Assembly: GCF_003837805.1 (NCBI RefSeq)
Contig: NZ_RQIT01000008.1
Span: 124,001-188,000, forward strand
DNA: 64,000 nucleotides
Direction: 5' to 3'
DNA from: Bradyrhizobium sp. RP6
GTDB taxonomy: Bacteria > Pseudomonadota > Alphaproteobacteria > Rhizobiales > Xanthobacteraceae
Under the pieces are notes generated by a model, which was given only the letters and a program-made list of their open reading frames with translations, did not search any database and had not been told where the DNA came from. The translations under genes were made by a program, and so were the position numbers. Of this stretch, positions 37,409 to 45,174 are shown one piece after another (positions within the stretch are counted from its first letter, which is position 1; each line of letters starts with the position of its first letter).

Positions 37409-38391
37409 CAATCCGCCACCAGCACGTCGGCCACGAATTTCGGCTCGCGCACCGTCTGTCCCGTGAAGGGCGAGCCCTGCTCGAACCAGGAGCGCGGCGC
37501 GGGCGCGCCCCACAGCGTCTGGCGGCGCGGATCGCGCAGCGACCAGCGCAGCGGCTCGTGGTCGTGATCCCCGGTGAAATAGTCGCTGGTGTAGAGCTCG
37601 AGGCGGTGCCCATCGGGATCGCGCACATAGAGAAAGAACGCGTTCGAGATGCCGTGCCGTCCCGGTCCGCGCTCGATGTTCTTCACGAAACCTTGCGAAG
37701 CCATGACATCGCAGAGATGGATGATGTTCATCGCCGTCGGCGTCCAGTAGGCGAAATGGTGCAGGCGCGGACCCTTGCCATTGGTGATGGCGAAGTCGTG
37801 GACGTTGCCCTTGCGATGCATCCAGGCCGCGGCGATGCGCCCGTTCGGGCCGTCCTCCTCGGCGTACTCGGTGAGGCGGAAGCCGAGCCGGGCGTAAAAT
37901 TCCATGGTGTCCTGAACCTCGGCGGCGAAGACGTTGAAATGATCGAGCCGCTGCGGATGGCAGCCCCTGTAGAGATCGTACCGACGAAGCAGATGAGGCC
38001 GCCGGTCCATCGACGCGTAGAGCTCGATCTGGAAGCCGAAGGGATCGGTGAATTGCAATGTGCGGGCCTGAAACGGCTGGTCGACGAAGGCGTAGGCAAG
38101 ACCGCTCTCGGACAGGAACTTTGCGGCCTTGTCGAGATCCCCGTCGTTGCCGACCTTGAAGCCGAGCCGTGCGCAGGCCGGCGTGGCCGCCTTACGCAGG
38201 ACGAGCGAGTGATGCTGATGCTCCTCGGCCGCGCGCAGGTAAACGACGTTGTCGTCGGCGTCCTCGACATGCAGGCCGACGATGGTCTCGTAGAACTCGC
38301 GGCTCAGCTTCAGATCGGTGACGTCGAGCACGACGTGGCTGGAGCGGATGATGTTGAACGCCGGCTCGAAGACGTGTTGCGGTACGGGCAT
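37408..38391 (-). CDS. hpaD: Extradiol ring-cleavage dioxygenase, homoprotocatechuate 2,3-dioxygenase type
   Basis: 327 residues with GAGGGGAAACGC as ribosome site. Two VOC domains. Ligands by pattern: His 151 (QRLDHFNVF), His 211 (LHHFAYW) and Glu 265 (GHRLELYT), matching the Fe/Mn ligands of homoprotocatechuate dioxygenase. It opens 3,4-dihydroxyphenylacetate between C2 and C3 to 5-carboxymethyl-2-hydroxymuconate semialdehyde. The downstream gene order supports this substrate over plain catechol. Confidence 0.88.
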   Translation of the reverse strand: MPVPQHVFEPAFNIIRSSHVVLDVTDLKLSREFYETIVGLHVEDADDNVVYLRAAEEHQHHSLVLRKAATPACARLGFKVGNDGDLDKAAKFLSESGLAYAFVDQPFQARTLQFTDPFGFQIELYASMDRRPHLLRRYDLYRGCHPQRLDHFNVFAAEVQDTMEFYARLGFRLTEYAEEDGPNGRIAAAWMHRKGNVHDFAITNGKGPRLHHFAYWTPTAMNIIHLCDVMASQGFVKNIERGPGRHGISNAFFLYVRDPDGHRLELYTSDYFTGDHDHEPLRWSLRDPRRQTLWGAPAPRSWFEQGSPFTGQTVREPKFVADVLVAD

Positions 38392-38414
38392 GTGCGTTTC
38401 CCCTCGTTAGGCCC

Positions 38415-38490
38415 CGTCAATCCGGGGCGGTCCGTCAGGACCGAACCCGGAATCCCGAGGTTCCGGGTTCGCTTCGCACCCCGGAACGAC
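38415..38490. repeat. Palindromic spacer element, family C copy 7
   Basis: CGTCAATCCGGGGCGG and CACCCCGGAACGAC arms, with CCCGGAATCCCGAGGTTCCGGG at the centre. It is inserted between hpaD and hpaE, thus inside the presumed operon. Confidence 0.75.
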
Positions 38491-38498
38491 TGCTTTCC

Positions 38499-40037
38499 TT
38501 AAATCCCAAGTTTCTGAATCTTGTGCGTGCCCCGCGCCAGCGAGACGTGCTTGGTTTCCATGTAGAAGTCGAACGAGTAATCCCCGCCGTCGCGGCCGAT
38601 GCCGCTCGCCTTCATGCCGCCGAACGGCGTCGGCAGATGACGGACGTTCTCCGAGTTCAGCCAGATCATGCCGGCCTCCAGCGCATCCGCAACGCGCAGA
38701 GCCCGGCCCATGTCGTTGGTCCAGACATAGCCGGTGAGGCCATAGCGGATATCGTTGGCGATCTCGATCGCGTCTGCTTCGTCCTTGAAGGACAGCACGG
38801 TGAGGAACGGGCCGAATACCTCCTCCTGCGCCACCCGCATCTTGCCTTGCGCGCCGGTCACCAGCGTCGGCTCGACGTAATGTCCGCCGCCGGGGCCCTC
38901 GTGGGCCTTGCCGCCCACCGCGATCGTCGCGCCATCCTGGCGCGCGACGTCGAAATAGGAGCAGACTTTTGCGAGGTGCCGCTCGTGGATCAGCGGTCCG
39001 ATCTCGGTTGAGGGATCGAGGGGATGGCCCACCTTCAGCGCCTTCACCCGCGCGGTCAGCTTCTCCACGAATTGTTCCGCGATGCTCTGCTGGATCAGCA
39101 GGCGGCTCGAGGAGGTGCAGCGCTCGCCATTGAGCGAGTAGATCATGAACACCACGGCGTCGAGCGCGCGGTCGAGATCGGCATCGTCGAACACGATGAC
39201 GGGGTTCTTGCCGCCGAGCTCGAAATGCACGCGCTTCAGGGTCGGCGCGCCCTGCATCATGATGGCCGAGCCCGTCGCGCTCTCGCCGACGAAGCCGATC
39301 GCCTTGATGGCGGGATGTTCGGTGAGCGCCTTGCCGGCCTCTTCGCCAAAGCCGTGCACGGTGTTGAGCACGCCATCGGGCAGGCCGGCTTCCTTCACGA
39401 GCTTCGCCAGAATGGACGCCGTGACCGGCGACCATTCCGCCGGCTTGTGCACGACGGTGCAGCCCGCAGCGAGAGCAGGGGCGATCTTCCAGGTCGAGAG
39501 CATGAACGGGGTATTCCAGGGCGTGATCACGCCGACAGGTCCGATCGGCACACGCGTCGAGATGTTCCAGTGCTCCTCGCTCGGCGTGTTGAGGCCGTCG
39601 CGCGCCTCCGCGCATTTGTCGGCGAAGAAGCGGAAATTCTCGGCGGCGCGGATCGCGGCCTTGGCCATGAAGCGATAGGCCTGGCCGGTGTCGATGCATT
39701 CGAGCACCGCGATGTCCTCAGCGTTGTCCTCGATGGCATCGGCCACGCGATGGAGCAGCTTGCGACGCATCGCCGGCCCGATGTCGCGCCAGGACTTGAA
39801 CGCAAGCGCAGCCGCGGTTGCCGCAGCGTCGATGTCCTCGGCATGGCCGCGGGCGACGCTTGCGAGTACGGCGCCATCGACCGGCGATTTCGTCTCGAAC
39901 GTTTCGCCCGAGATCGAGGCGACGAACTTGCCGTCGATCATGTGGCCGATGCCGTCCGCGCGCAGTGTCTTCAAGAGCGGCGCGACGCGGTCGCGATTGG
40001 CCTGGAACAGATCGGCTTTCGGCGTGGGCTTATCCAT
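38499..40037 (-). CDS. hpaE: 5-carboxymethyl-2-hydroxymuconate semialdehyde dehydrogenase
   Basis: 512 residues. Aldehyde dehydrogenase with NAD motifs ITPWNTPFMLSTWKIAPALAAG and GFVGESATGS, general base Glu 273 in HFELGGKNP and nucleophile Cys 307 in NGERCTSSS. The sequence reads like HpaE and lies between the ring-cleavage dioxygenase and the isomerase. It oxidises the ring-cleavage semialdehyde to the tricarboxylate. The start overlaps the hpaF stop by 8 bases. Confidence 0.92.
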   Translation of the reverse strand: MDKPTPKADLFQANRDRVAPLLKTLRADGIGHMIDGKFVASISGETFETKSPVDGAVLASVARGHAEDIDAAATAAALAFKSWRDIGPAMRRKLLHRVADAIEDNAEDIAVLECIDTGQAYRFMAKAAIRAAENFRFFADKCAEARDGLNTPSEEHWNISTRVPIGPVGVITPWNTPFMLSTWKIAPALAAGCTVVHKPAEWSPVTASILAKLVKEAGLPDGVLNTVHGFGEEAGKALTEHPAIKAIGFVGESATGSAIMMQGAPTLKRVHFELGGKNPVIVFDDADLDRALDAVVFMIYSLNGERCTSSSRLLIQQSIAEQFVEKLTARVKALKVGHPLDPSTEIGPLIHERHLAKVCSYFDVARQDGATIAVGGKAHEGPGGGHYVEPTLVTGAQGKMRVAQEEVFGPFLTVLSFKDEADAIEIANDIRYGLTGYVWTNDMGRALRVADALEAGMIWLNSENVRHLPTPFGGMKASGIGRDGGDYSFDFYMETKHVSLARGTHKIQKLGI

Positions 40038-40428
40038 GGGCGGCCTCCGCTTTCAGGGCGTCGTGGATGTTGTTGCGCTTCCAGCTCACGTCCTTGTCGT
40101 TGATCTGCATGTCGAACGACAGGGCGAACTGGCTGGCGGCGAAGACGGGATCGAGATGTCTTGAGAGCGCCTGGAAGACTTGCTCGCCGGCCTTCTGACG
40201 TGTCTCGAGATCGCGGCCCTCGCCGATGCGCAGCACCATATCGAGAAAGCCGTAGTCCTGCCTTGCGTCAGCGATCGCATAATGCTCGCAGCGGATGGCG
40301 CGAACGCGGATGCCGCCGAGCGGGAAGATGCCGGTCTCGCTGGCTGCCTTGCGCACGATCTCGCAGACGGCGCTGATGTCGAGGCGGCCATCGAGATTGG
40401 CGGAATATTCGATCGTGAAATGCGGCAT
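40030..40428 (-). CDS. hpaF: 5-carboxymethyl-2-hydroxymuconate delta-isomerase
   Basis: 132 residues. The N-terminus MPHFTIEYSANL places Pro directly after the initiator Met, as needed for the tautomerase-type catalytic proline. The rest (RAIRCEHYAIADARQDYGFLDMVLRIGEGRD) fits the CHMI family rather than the small 4-oxalocrotonate tautomerases. It converts the enol product of HpaE into its keto isomer before decarboxylation. It has an AGGGAG ribosome site and overlaps hpaE. Confidence 0.93.
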   Translation of the reverse strand: MPHFTIEYSANLDGRLDISAVCEIVRKAASETGIFPLGGIRVRAIRCEHYAIADARQDYGFLDMVLRIGEGRDLETRQKAGEQVFQALSRHLDPVFAASQFALSFDMQINDKDVSWKRNNIHDALKAEAAHG

Positions 40429-40455
40429 CGCGGTTTCACTCCCTGTCTTGTTCGC

Positions 40456-41262
40456 CTAAGCGAAGTAGCAGCTCACGGAGCCGTAGGCGCCATAATCGGC
40501 CTGAATTGTGTCGCCCTTGCGGGTCTCGATCGGGCGGATGAAGGAGCCGGCGAGCACGACCTGGCCCGGCTCCAGCGCAAGGCCGAGCGGCGCGATCTTG
40601 TTGGCGAGCCAGGCCACGGCCGTGGCGGGATGATTGAGCACGCCGGCGGCAAGACCGGTCTCCTCGAGCTGGCCGTTCTTGAAGCACAGCGCGCCGATCC
40701 AGCGCAGGTCTGCGTCCAGCGGACGGATCGGCCGTCCGCCGAGCACGATGCCGGCATTCGCCGCATTGTCGGCGATGGTGTCGAAGATTTTTCGCGTCGC
40801 TTTCGTCGTGGAATCGACGCGCTCGATGCGCGTGTCCAGGATCTCCAGCGCCGGCACGACGAACTCGGTGGCGTTGAGCGCATCGAACATCGTGCAATCG
40901 GGCCCGGAGAGTCGTTGGCTCATGACGAAGGCGAGCTCGGCCTCGACGCGCGTTGCGATGAAGCGCTCGGTTGGAACGATCCCGCCATCGGCGAAGAACA
41001 TGTCGTCGAGCAGCACTCCGGAATCCGGCTCGTCGATGCCAAGCGCGCTCTGCATCGCCTTCGAGGTCAGGCCGATCTTGTGGCCTTTCACCACGCGTCC
41101 CTCGGCGACCTTGACGTCAACCCAGGCCTTCTGAATCGCGTAGGCGTCCGCGATGGTGATATCAGGAAAATCCTGCGACAGCTGCCGGATTTGCGTGCGG
41201 GTCTTCTCCGCTTGGTGCAGACGCCTCGCGCAAGCTTGGATATCGTCGTGGGAAAGCGCCAT
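40456..41262 (-). CDS. hpaH: 2-oxo-hept-4-ene-1,7-dioate hydratase
   Basis: 268 residues. Hydratase/decarboxylase fold. It shows AYAIQKAWVDVKVAEGRVVKGHKIGLTSKAMQ at the N-terminal half, VEAELAFVMSQRL with metal-binding Glu residues, and a late VVLAGSFIRPIETRKGDTIQADYGAYGSVSC. It adds water to the oxo-heptenedioate intermediate. First gene of the minus-strand hpa row, divergent from hpaR. Confidence 0.92.
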   Translation of the reverse strand: MALSHDDIQACARRLHQAEKTRTQIRQLSQDFPDITIADAYAIQKAWVDVKVAEGRVVKGHKIGLTSKAMQSALGIDEPDSGVLLDDMFFADGGIVPTERFIATRVEAELAFVMSQRLSGPDCTMFDALNATEFVVPALEILDTRIERVDSTTKATRKIFDTIADNAANAGIVLGGRPIRPLDADLRWIGALCFKNGQLEETGLAAGVLNHPATAVAWLANKIAPLGLALEPGQVVLAGSFIRPIETRKGDTIQADYGAYGSVSCYFA

Positions 41263-41295
41263 CTGTGATCTTGCAAATCGTGGTGCCGGGAAATG

Positions 41296-41309
41296 CTTAA
41301 CATGTTAAG
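41296..41309. promoter_or_regulatory. Perfect palindrome, candidate HpaR operator
   Basis: CTTAACATGTTAAG is a perfect 14-bp palindrome 33 bases upstream of hpaH and 64 bases upstream of hpaR, in the divergent gap. MarR-family dimers bind such sites. HpaR is the regulator next to it, so autoregulation and control of the hpa row are inferred. Confidence 0.6.
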
Positions 41310-41373
41310 TGAATGCGTCAAACATAAATTCGGCTTGCTGCACTGCAAACGGTTTGCGGCTTGAAAGGGCGCC

Positions 41374-41892
41374 ATGACGAAGAAACCGGCCGATCCCGCC
41401 AACGGAAGCGCGCCCGCTGCACGGCAGGTGCCGATGCGCGACTTCTCGCGCTCGCTGCCGATGTCTCTGCTGCGGGCACGCGAAGCGGTGATGCGGCAGT
41501 TTCGTCCCTCGCTGCGCGAGCACGGCTTGACCGAGCAGCAATGGCGCATCCTGCGCGCGCTCGCCTCCATCGAGGCGGCCGAGGTCACGGAACTCGCGCG
41601 CACCGCCTTTCTGCTCGGGCCGAGCCTGTCGCGCATCCTGCGCGATCTCGAGGCCCGCAACCTGATCGAGCGAAAGACCGCGAAAGCGGATCAGCGCCGC
41701 AGCATGGTCTCGATCTCGAGGGAGGGGCTGAAGCTGATGGCCTCGGTCGCGCCGACGTCGGAGGCGATCTACGCGGAGATCACGCGACGCTTTGGCGCAC
41801 GCAAGCTTGCCGAATTGCAGGAGATGCTCGGCGAGCTCGAACGGAGTCTTGCGGGGCTCGGAGGCGCCGACGATACACTCGCGGACGGGTGA
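41374..41892 (+). CDS. hpaR: MarR-family regulator of homoprotocatechuate catabolism
   Basis: 172 residues. A disordered basic N-terminus precedes the winged helix: LTEQQWRILRALASIEAAEVTELARTAFLLGPSLSRILRDLEARNLIERKTAKADQRRSMVSIS. The recognition helix wording LLGPSLSRILRDLE is that of HpaR proteins. It probably represses the divergent hpa genes until 4-hydroxyphenylacetate or homoprotocatechuate is present. Confidence 0.9.
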   Translation: MTKKPADPANGSAPAARQVPMRDFSRSLPMSLLRAREAVMRQFRPSLREHGLTEQQWRILRALASIEAAEVTELARTAFLLGPSLSRILRDLEARNLIERKTAKADQRRSMVSISREGLKLMASVAPTSEAIYAEITRRFGARKLAELQEMLGELERSLAGLGGADDTLADG

Positions 41893-42006
41893 ACCCAGAT
41901 ATGCGTCCGTGCGCGGCGTGAGCCATGGACATTCACGCTCTTTTTCGCTCAAAGTGCGCCCCAACCCGATCCGCGGCGAGTGAGAGCAACAGGGAAGGAA
42001 GGCAAC

Positions 42007-42783
42007 GTGGCGAATAAAGTCAAAGAGATCTGGAAGTCGGGCAAGGCCGTCGTCAACGCGTGGCTTGCGATTCCTTCCGGCTTCTCGGCCGAGATGGTCG
42101 CGCAATGCGGCTTCGACAGCGTCACCGTCGACATGCAGCATGGCGTACAGGACTATCTGTCGATGGTGCAGTGCTTCCAGGCCATGGACAAGCATCCGGT
42201 GACCCCGATGGTCCGCGTGCCCTGGAACGAGCCGGGCATCATCGGCAAGGTGCTCGACGGCGGCGCCTATGGCGTGATCTGCCCGATGGTCAACACGCCG
42301 CAGGAAGCCCGGAACCTCGTCTCCTATTCCAAGTATCCGCCGAAGGGCGTGCGCTCCAATGGCCCGATCCGCGCCGGCATGTACGGCACCGCCGGCTCCT
42401 ACCAGAAGACGGCCAACGACGAGATCGTGCTGCTGCCGATGATGGAGACCAGGACCGCGGTCGAGAATATGGAAGCGATCCTCGACGTCGAGGGCATCGA
42501 TGGTGTCTATATCGGCCCGTCCGATCTCGGCTTCTCCTACGGCCTGGAGCCCAAGCTCGATCGCAGCGAGCCGGAGATCCTCGCGATCTACGAGAAGATC
42601 ATCAAGGAGTGCGGCAAGCGCGGTCTGAACCCGGGCATCCACTGCAGCGGCGCCGAAGGCGCGGCGCGCGCCATCAACATGGGCTTCAAGCTGGTGACGC
42701 TGTCCAACGAGGTCGGCCTGATGACGACCTACGCCAAGATGCAGGTCAACGCGACCCGCAAGGATTCAGGCGGCAAGGCCTGA
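42007..42783 (+). CDS. hpaI: HpcH/HpaI family class II aldolase
   Basis: 258 residues from a GTG after GGGAAGGAAGGCAAC. TIM-barrel aldolase: VNAWLAIPSGFSAEMVAQCGFDSVTVDMQHGVQDY, RVPWNEPGIIGKVLDGGAYGVICPMVNTPQEA, LLPMMETRTAVENMEAILDVEGIDGVYIGPSDLGFSYG, with the Glu and Asp metal ligands. In the hpa route it would split 2,4-dihydroxyhept-2-ene-1,7-dioate into pyruvate and succinate semialdehyde. The following UxaA-type dehydratase means it could equally act on a 2-keto-3-deoxy sugar acid; the symbol is therefore tentative. Confidence 0.85.
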   Translation: MANKVKEIWKSGKAVVNAWLAIPSGFSAEMVAQCGFDSVTVDMQHGVQDYLSMVQCFQAMDKHPVTPMVRVPWNEPGIIGKVLDGGAYGVICPMVNTPQEARNLVSYSKYPPKGVRSNGPIRAGMYGTAGSYQKTANDEIVLLPMMETRTAVENMEAILDVEGIDGVYIGPSDLGFSYGLEPKLDRSEPEILAIYEKIIKECGKRGLNPGIHCSGAEGAARAINMGFKLVTLSNEVGLMTTYAKMQVNATRKDSGGKA

Positions 42784-42788
42784 TCTCT

Positions 42789-42869
42789 GGCGAATGGCGA
42801 ATGGGGAGTAGCGAATTGCGCTGCTCCCCTTTCCACTCGCCACTCGCCACTCGCCATTCGCTATTCGCC
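42789..42869. repeat. Short-unit repeat hairpin, family G
   Basis: GGCGAATGGCGAATGGGGAG on one side and CTCCCCTTTCCACTCGCC..GCCATTCGCTATTCGCC on the other. The right arm contains the unit CACTCGC repeated. It lies between the aldolase and the dehydratase, and ends before the AAAGGAG ribosome site of the latter. Confidence 0.75.
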
Positions 42870-42885
42870 TCCAAAGGAGACTCCC

Positions 42886-44409
42886 ATGACCATCAGCCCC
42901 GTCATCCGCCTGCATCCCGACGATGGCGTGGTCATCGCGCGCGCGAGCCTGCCGCCCGGAACAAGCGTGGCTGACGGCGTGACCACGGTCGATCGCATTC
43001 CCTCCGGCCACAAGGTCGCGATCAAGCCGATCGCCGACGGCGAGCCGATCAAGCGCTACGGCCAGATCATCGGCTTTGCCACCCAAGCCATCGCGCCGGG
43101 CCAGCACGTGCATACGCACAACTGCGGCATGGGTGACTTCGCCAAGGACTACGCCTATTGCGCCGACGTCAAGCCGACACCGAACTTCGACCTGCCGGCG
43201 ACCTTCGAGGGCATCCGCCGCCCGGACGGCCGCATCGCCACGCGCAACTATATCGGCATCCTCACCTCGGTGAATTGCAGCGCGCATGTCGCGAGCCTCG
43301 TCGCGGACGTCTTCAAGAAGAATCCCTTCACCGACGACAACCCGCTGGCCGATTTCCCCAACGTCGACGGCGTGGTCGCGCTGACCCACAAGACCGGCTG
43401 CGGCATGACGCAGAACGAGCCGCTGGCGCTGCTCCGCCGCACGCTCGGCGGCTATGCGCGGCACGTCAATTTCTCGCACGTGATCGTGCTCGGCCTCGGA
43501 TGCGAGGTGAACCAAATCGGCGGCCTGATGGAAGAGCAGAAGCTCGCCGGCCGCCTCCGCGCGATGGACATCCAGGAGGTTGGCGGCACCCGCAAGACGG
43601 TGGAAGCCGGCATTGCCTTCGTGCGCGAGGCGCTCGCTGACGCCAACAAGGTCAAGCGCGAAACGGTGCCGGCAAGCGAGCTCACCGTGGCGCTGCAATG
43701 CGGCGGCTCGGACGGCTATTCCGGCGTATCCGCCAATCCGGCGCTGGGCGCCGCGAGCGATCTCGTCGTGCGCCATGGCGGCACCGTGATCCTGTCGGAG
43801 ACCCCGGAGACCTACGGCGCCGAGCACCTGCTGACGCGCCGCGCCGTCAGCCGCGAGGTGGGCGAGAAGCTGGTCGATCTCATGCGCTGGTGGGACGAAT
43901 ACACGACGCGCGAGGGCGCCGAGATGAACGCCAATCCCAGCCCCGGCAACAAGGCCGGCGGTCTCACCACGATCCTGGAAAAGTCGCTCGGCGCGATGGC
44001 CAAGGCCGGGACCACCAACCTCGTGGAAGTGCTGCGCTACGCTGAGCCCGTTACCAAGAAGGGTTTCGTCTTCATGGACACGCCCGGCTACGATCCGGTG
44101 GCTGCGACCGGACAGGTCGCCGGCGGCGCCAACCTGGTCTGCTTCACCACGGGTCGCGGCAGCGTGTTCGGCTGCAAGCCGGCGCCCTCGATCAAGCTCG
44201 CCACCAACACGCCCATGTACAAGCGCATGGAAGAGGACATGGACGTCAATTGCGGCACCATCCTCGAAGGCGAGGAGAGCGTCGCGCAGTGCGGCCAGCG
44301 CATCTTCGATCTCATCCTCAAGACCGCTTCGGGACAGCCGACCAAGAGCGAGAGCTTCGATTTCGGCGGCGCCGAGTTCGCACCCTGGGTGCTCGGCGCG
44401 ACAATGTAG
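42886..44409 (+). CDS. UxaA family sugar-acid dehydratase (altronate/galactarate type)
   Basis: 507 residues, AAAGGAGACTCCC before the ATG. Small N-terminal SAF-like domain (IRLHPDDGVVIARASLPPG..GQHVHTHNCGM), then the UxaA catalytic part: TRNYIGILTSVNCSAH, LTHKTGCGM, LQCGGSDGYSGVSANPALG and GRGSVFGCKPAPSIKLATNT. Such enzymes remove water from altronate, galactarate or similar aldonic/aldaric acids with Fe. It follows the aldolase on the same strand, suggesting dehydration followed by aldol cleavage. Substrate not determinable. Confidence 0.9.
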   Translation: MTISPVIRLHPDDGVVIARASLPPGTSVADGVTTVDRIPSGHKVAIKPIADGEPIKRYGQIIGFATQAIAPGQHVHTHNCGMGDFAKDYAYCADVKPTPNFDLPATFEGIRRPDGRIATRNYIGILTSVNCSAHVASLVADVFKKNPFTDDNPLADFPNVDGVVALTHKTGCGMTQNEPLALLRRTLGGYARHVNFSHVIVLGLGCEVNQIGGLMEEQKLAGRLRAMDIQEVGGTRKTVEAGIAFVREALADANKVKRETVPASELTVALQCGGSDGYSGVSANPALGAASDLVVRHGGTVILSETPETYGAEHLLTRRAVSREVGEKLVDLMRWWDEYTTREGAEMNANPSPGNKAGGLTTILEKSLGAMAKAGTTNLVEVLRYAEPVTKKGFVFMDTPGYDPVAATGQVAGGANLVCFTTGRGSVFGCKPAPSIKLATNTPMYKRMEEDMDVNCGTILEGEESVAQCGQRIFDLILKTASGQPTKSESFDFGGAEFAPWVLGATM

Positions 44410-44655
44410 TCGCATTGGGCGAGCGCCGTCGCGCGAGCGCAATCAAAAGCAGCCGGCAATTGTCGCTCGCGACCATTTGCGGCGCCTGCATGCGATTCGA
44501 CGATATGCAACAATGGTTCGCTACGTAGTGATACGGAGGCGGCGTCGGCTCGCAAAAGTTCCCCGACTTACACCTGGTTAACACTGTTGCCGTAGATAGG
44601 GGGGTGATGGGTTCCACATCGTTGTGGGGCCGGCCTTTATTTGAGGATCGAACCG

Positions 44656-45174
44656 ATGCAGGCGATACGTCCCACTGGGGTGGAAAATCTCCTCGGTGAG
44701 GAGGAGCTGATCGTATCGAAGACCGATCTCAAGGGCCGCATCACCTACGCCAATGATGTCTTCATCCGGATGGCGAAGTACTCGTGGAAGGAGCTGATGG
44801 GCGGTCCCCACAGCCTGATCCGCCATCCCGACATGCCGCGCGCCGTGTTCAAGCTGCTGTGGGACACGCTCCAGTCAAAGCAGGAGATCTTCGCCTACGT
44901 CGTCAATCTGGCGAAGGACGGCAGCCATTACTGGGTGTTCGCCCACGTCACGCCGACATTCGACGAGCGTGGCAATATTGTCGGCTATCACTCCAACCGC
45001 CGCAAGCCCGACCCTGCGCAGATCGAGCGCATCAAGCCGATCTACAAGACGCTGTGCGCGGAAGAGGCGCGGCATGCCAACGCCAAGGAAGGCATGCATG
45101 CGAGCTTCGAGGCGATGGTCGGGCTGCTCAAGCAACAGGGTGTCGGTTACGATGAATTTGTGCTCTCTCTCTAA
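44656..45174 (+). CDS. PAS-domain sensor protein (Aer-type input half)
   Basis: 172 residues from the ATG after GAGGATCGAACC; an in-frame TTG lies 15 bases upstream. A single PAS domain of the aerotaxis type: ELIVSKTDLKGRITYANDVFIRMAKYSWKELMGGPHSLIRHPDMPRAVFKLLWDTLQSKQEIFAYVVNLAKDGSHYWVFAHVTP. The GGPHSLIRHPDMP and YHSNRRKP segments are those of FAD-binding Aer PAS domains. It has no membrane segment or signalling hairpin of its own. The output half is the overlapping next gene, in another frame. Confidence 0.9.
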   Translation: MQAIRPTGVENLLGEEELIVSKTDLKGRITYANDVFIRMAKYSWKELMGGPHSLIRHPDMPRAVFKLLWDTLQSKQEIFAYVVNLAKDGSHYWVFAHVTPTFDERGNIVGYHSNRRKPDPAQIERIKPIYKTLCAEEARHANAKEGMHASFEAMVGLLKQQGVGYDEFVLSL

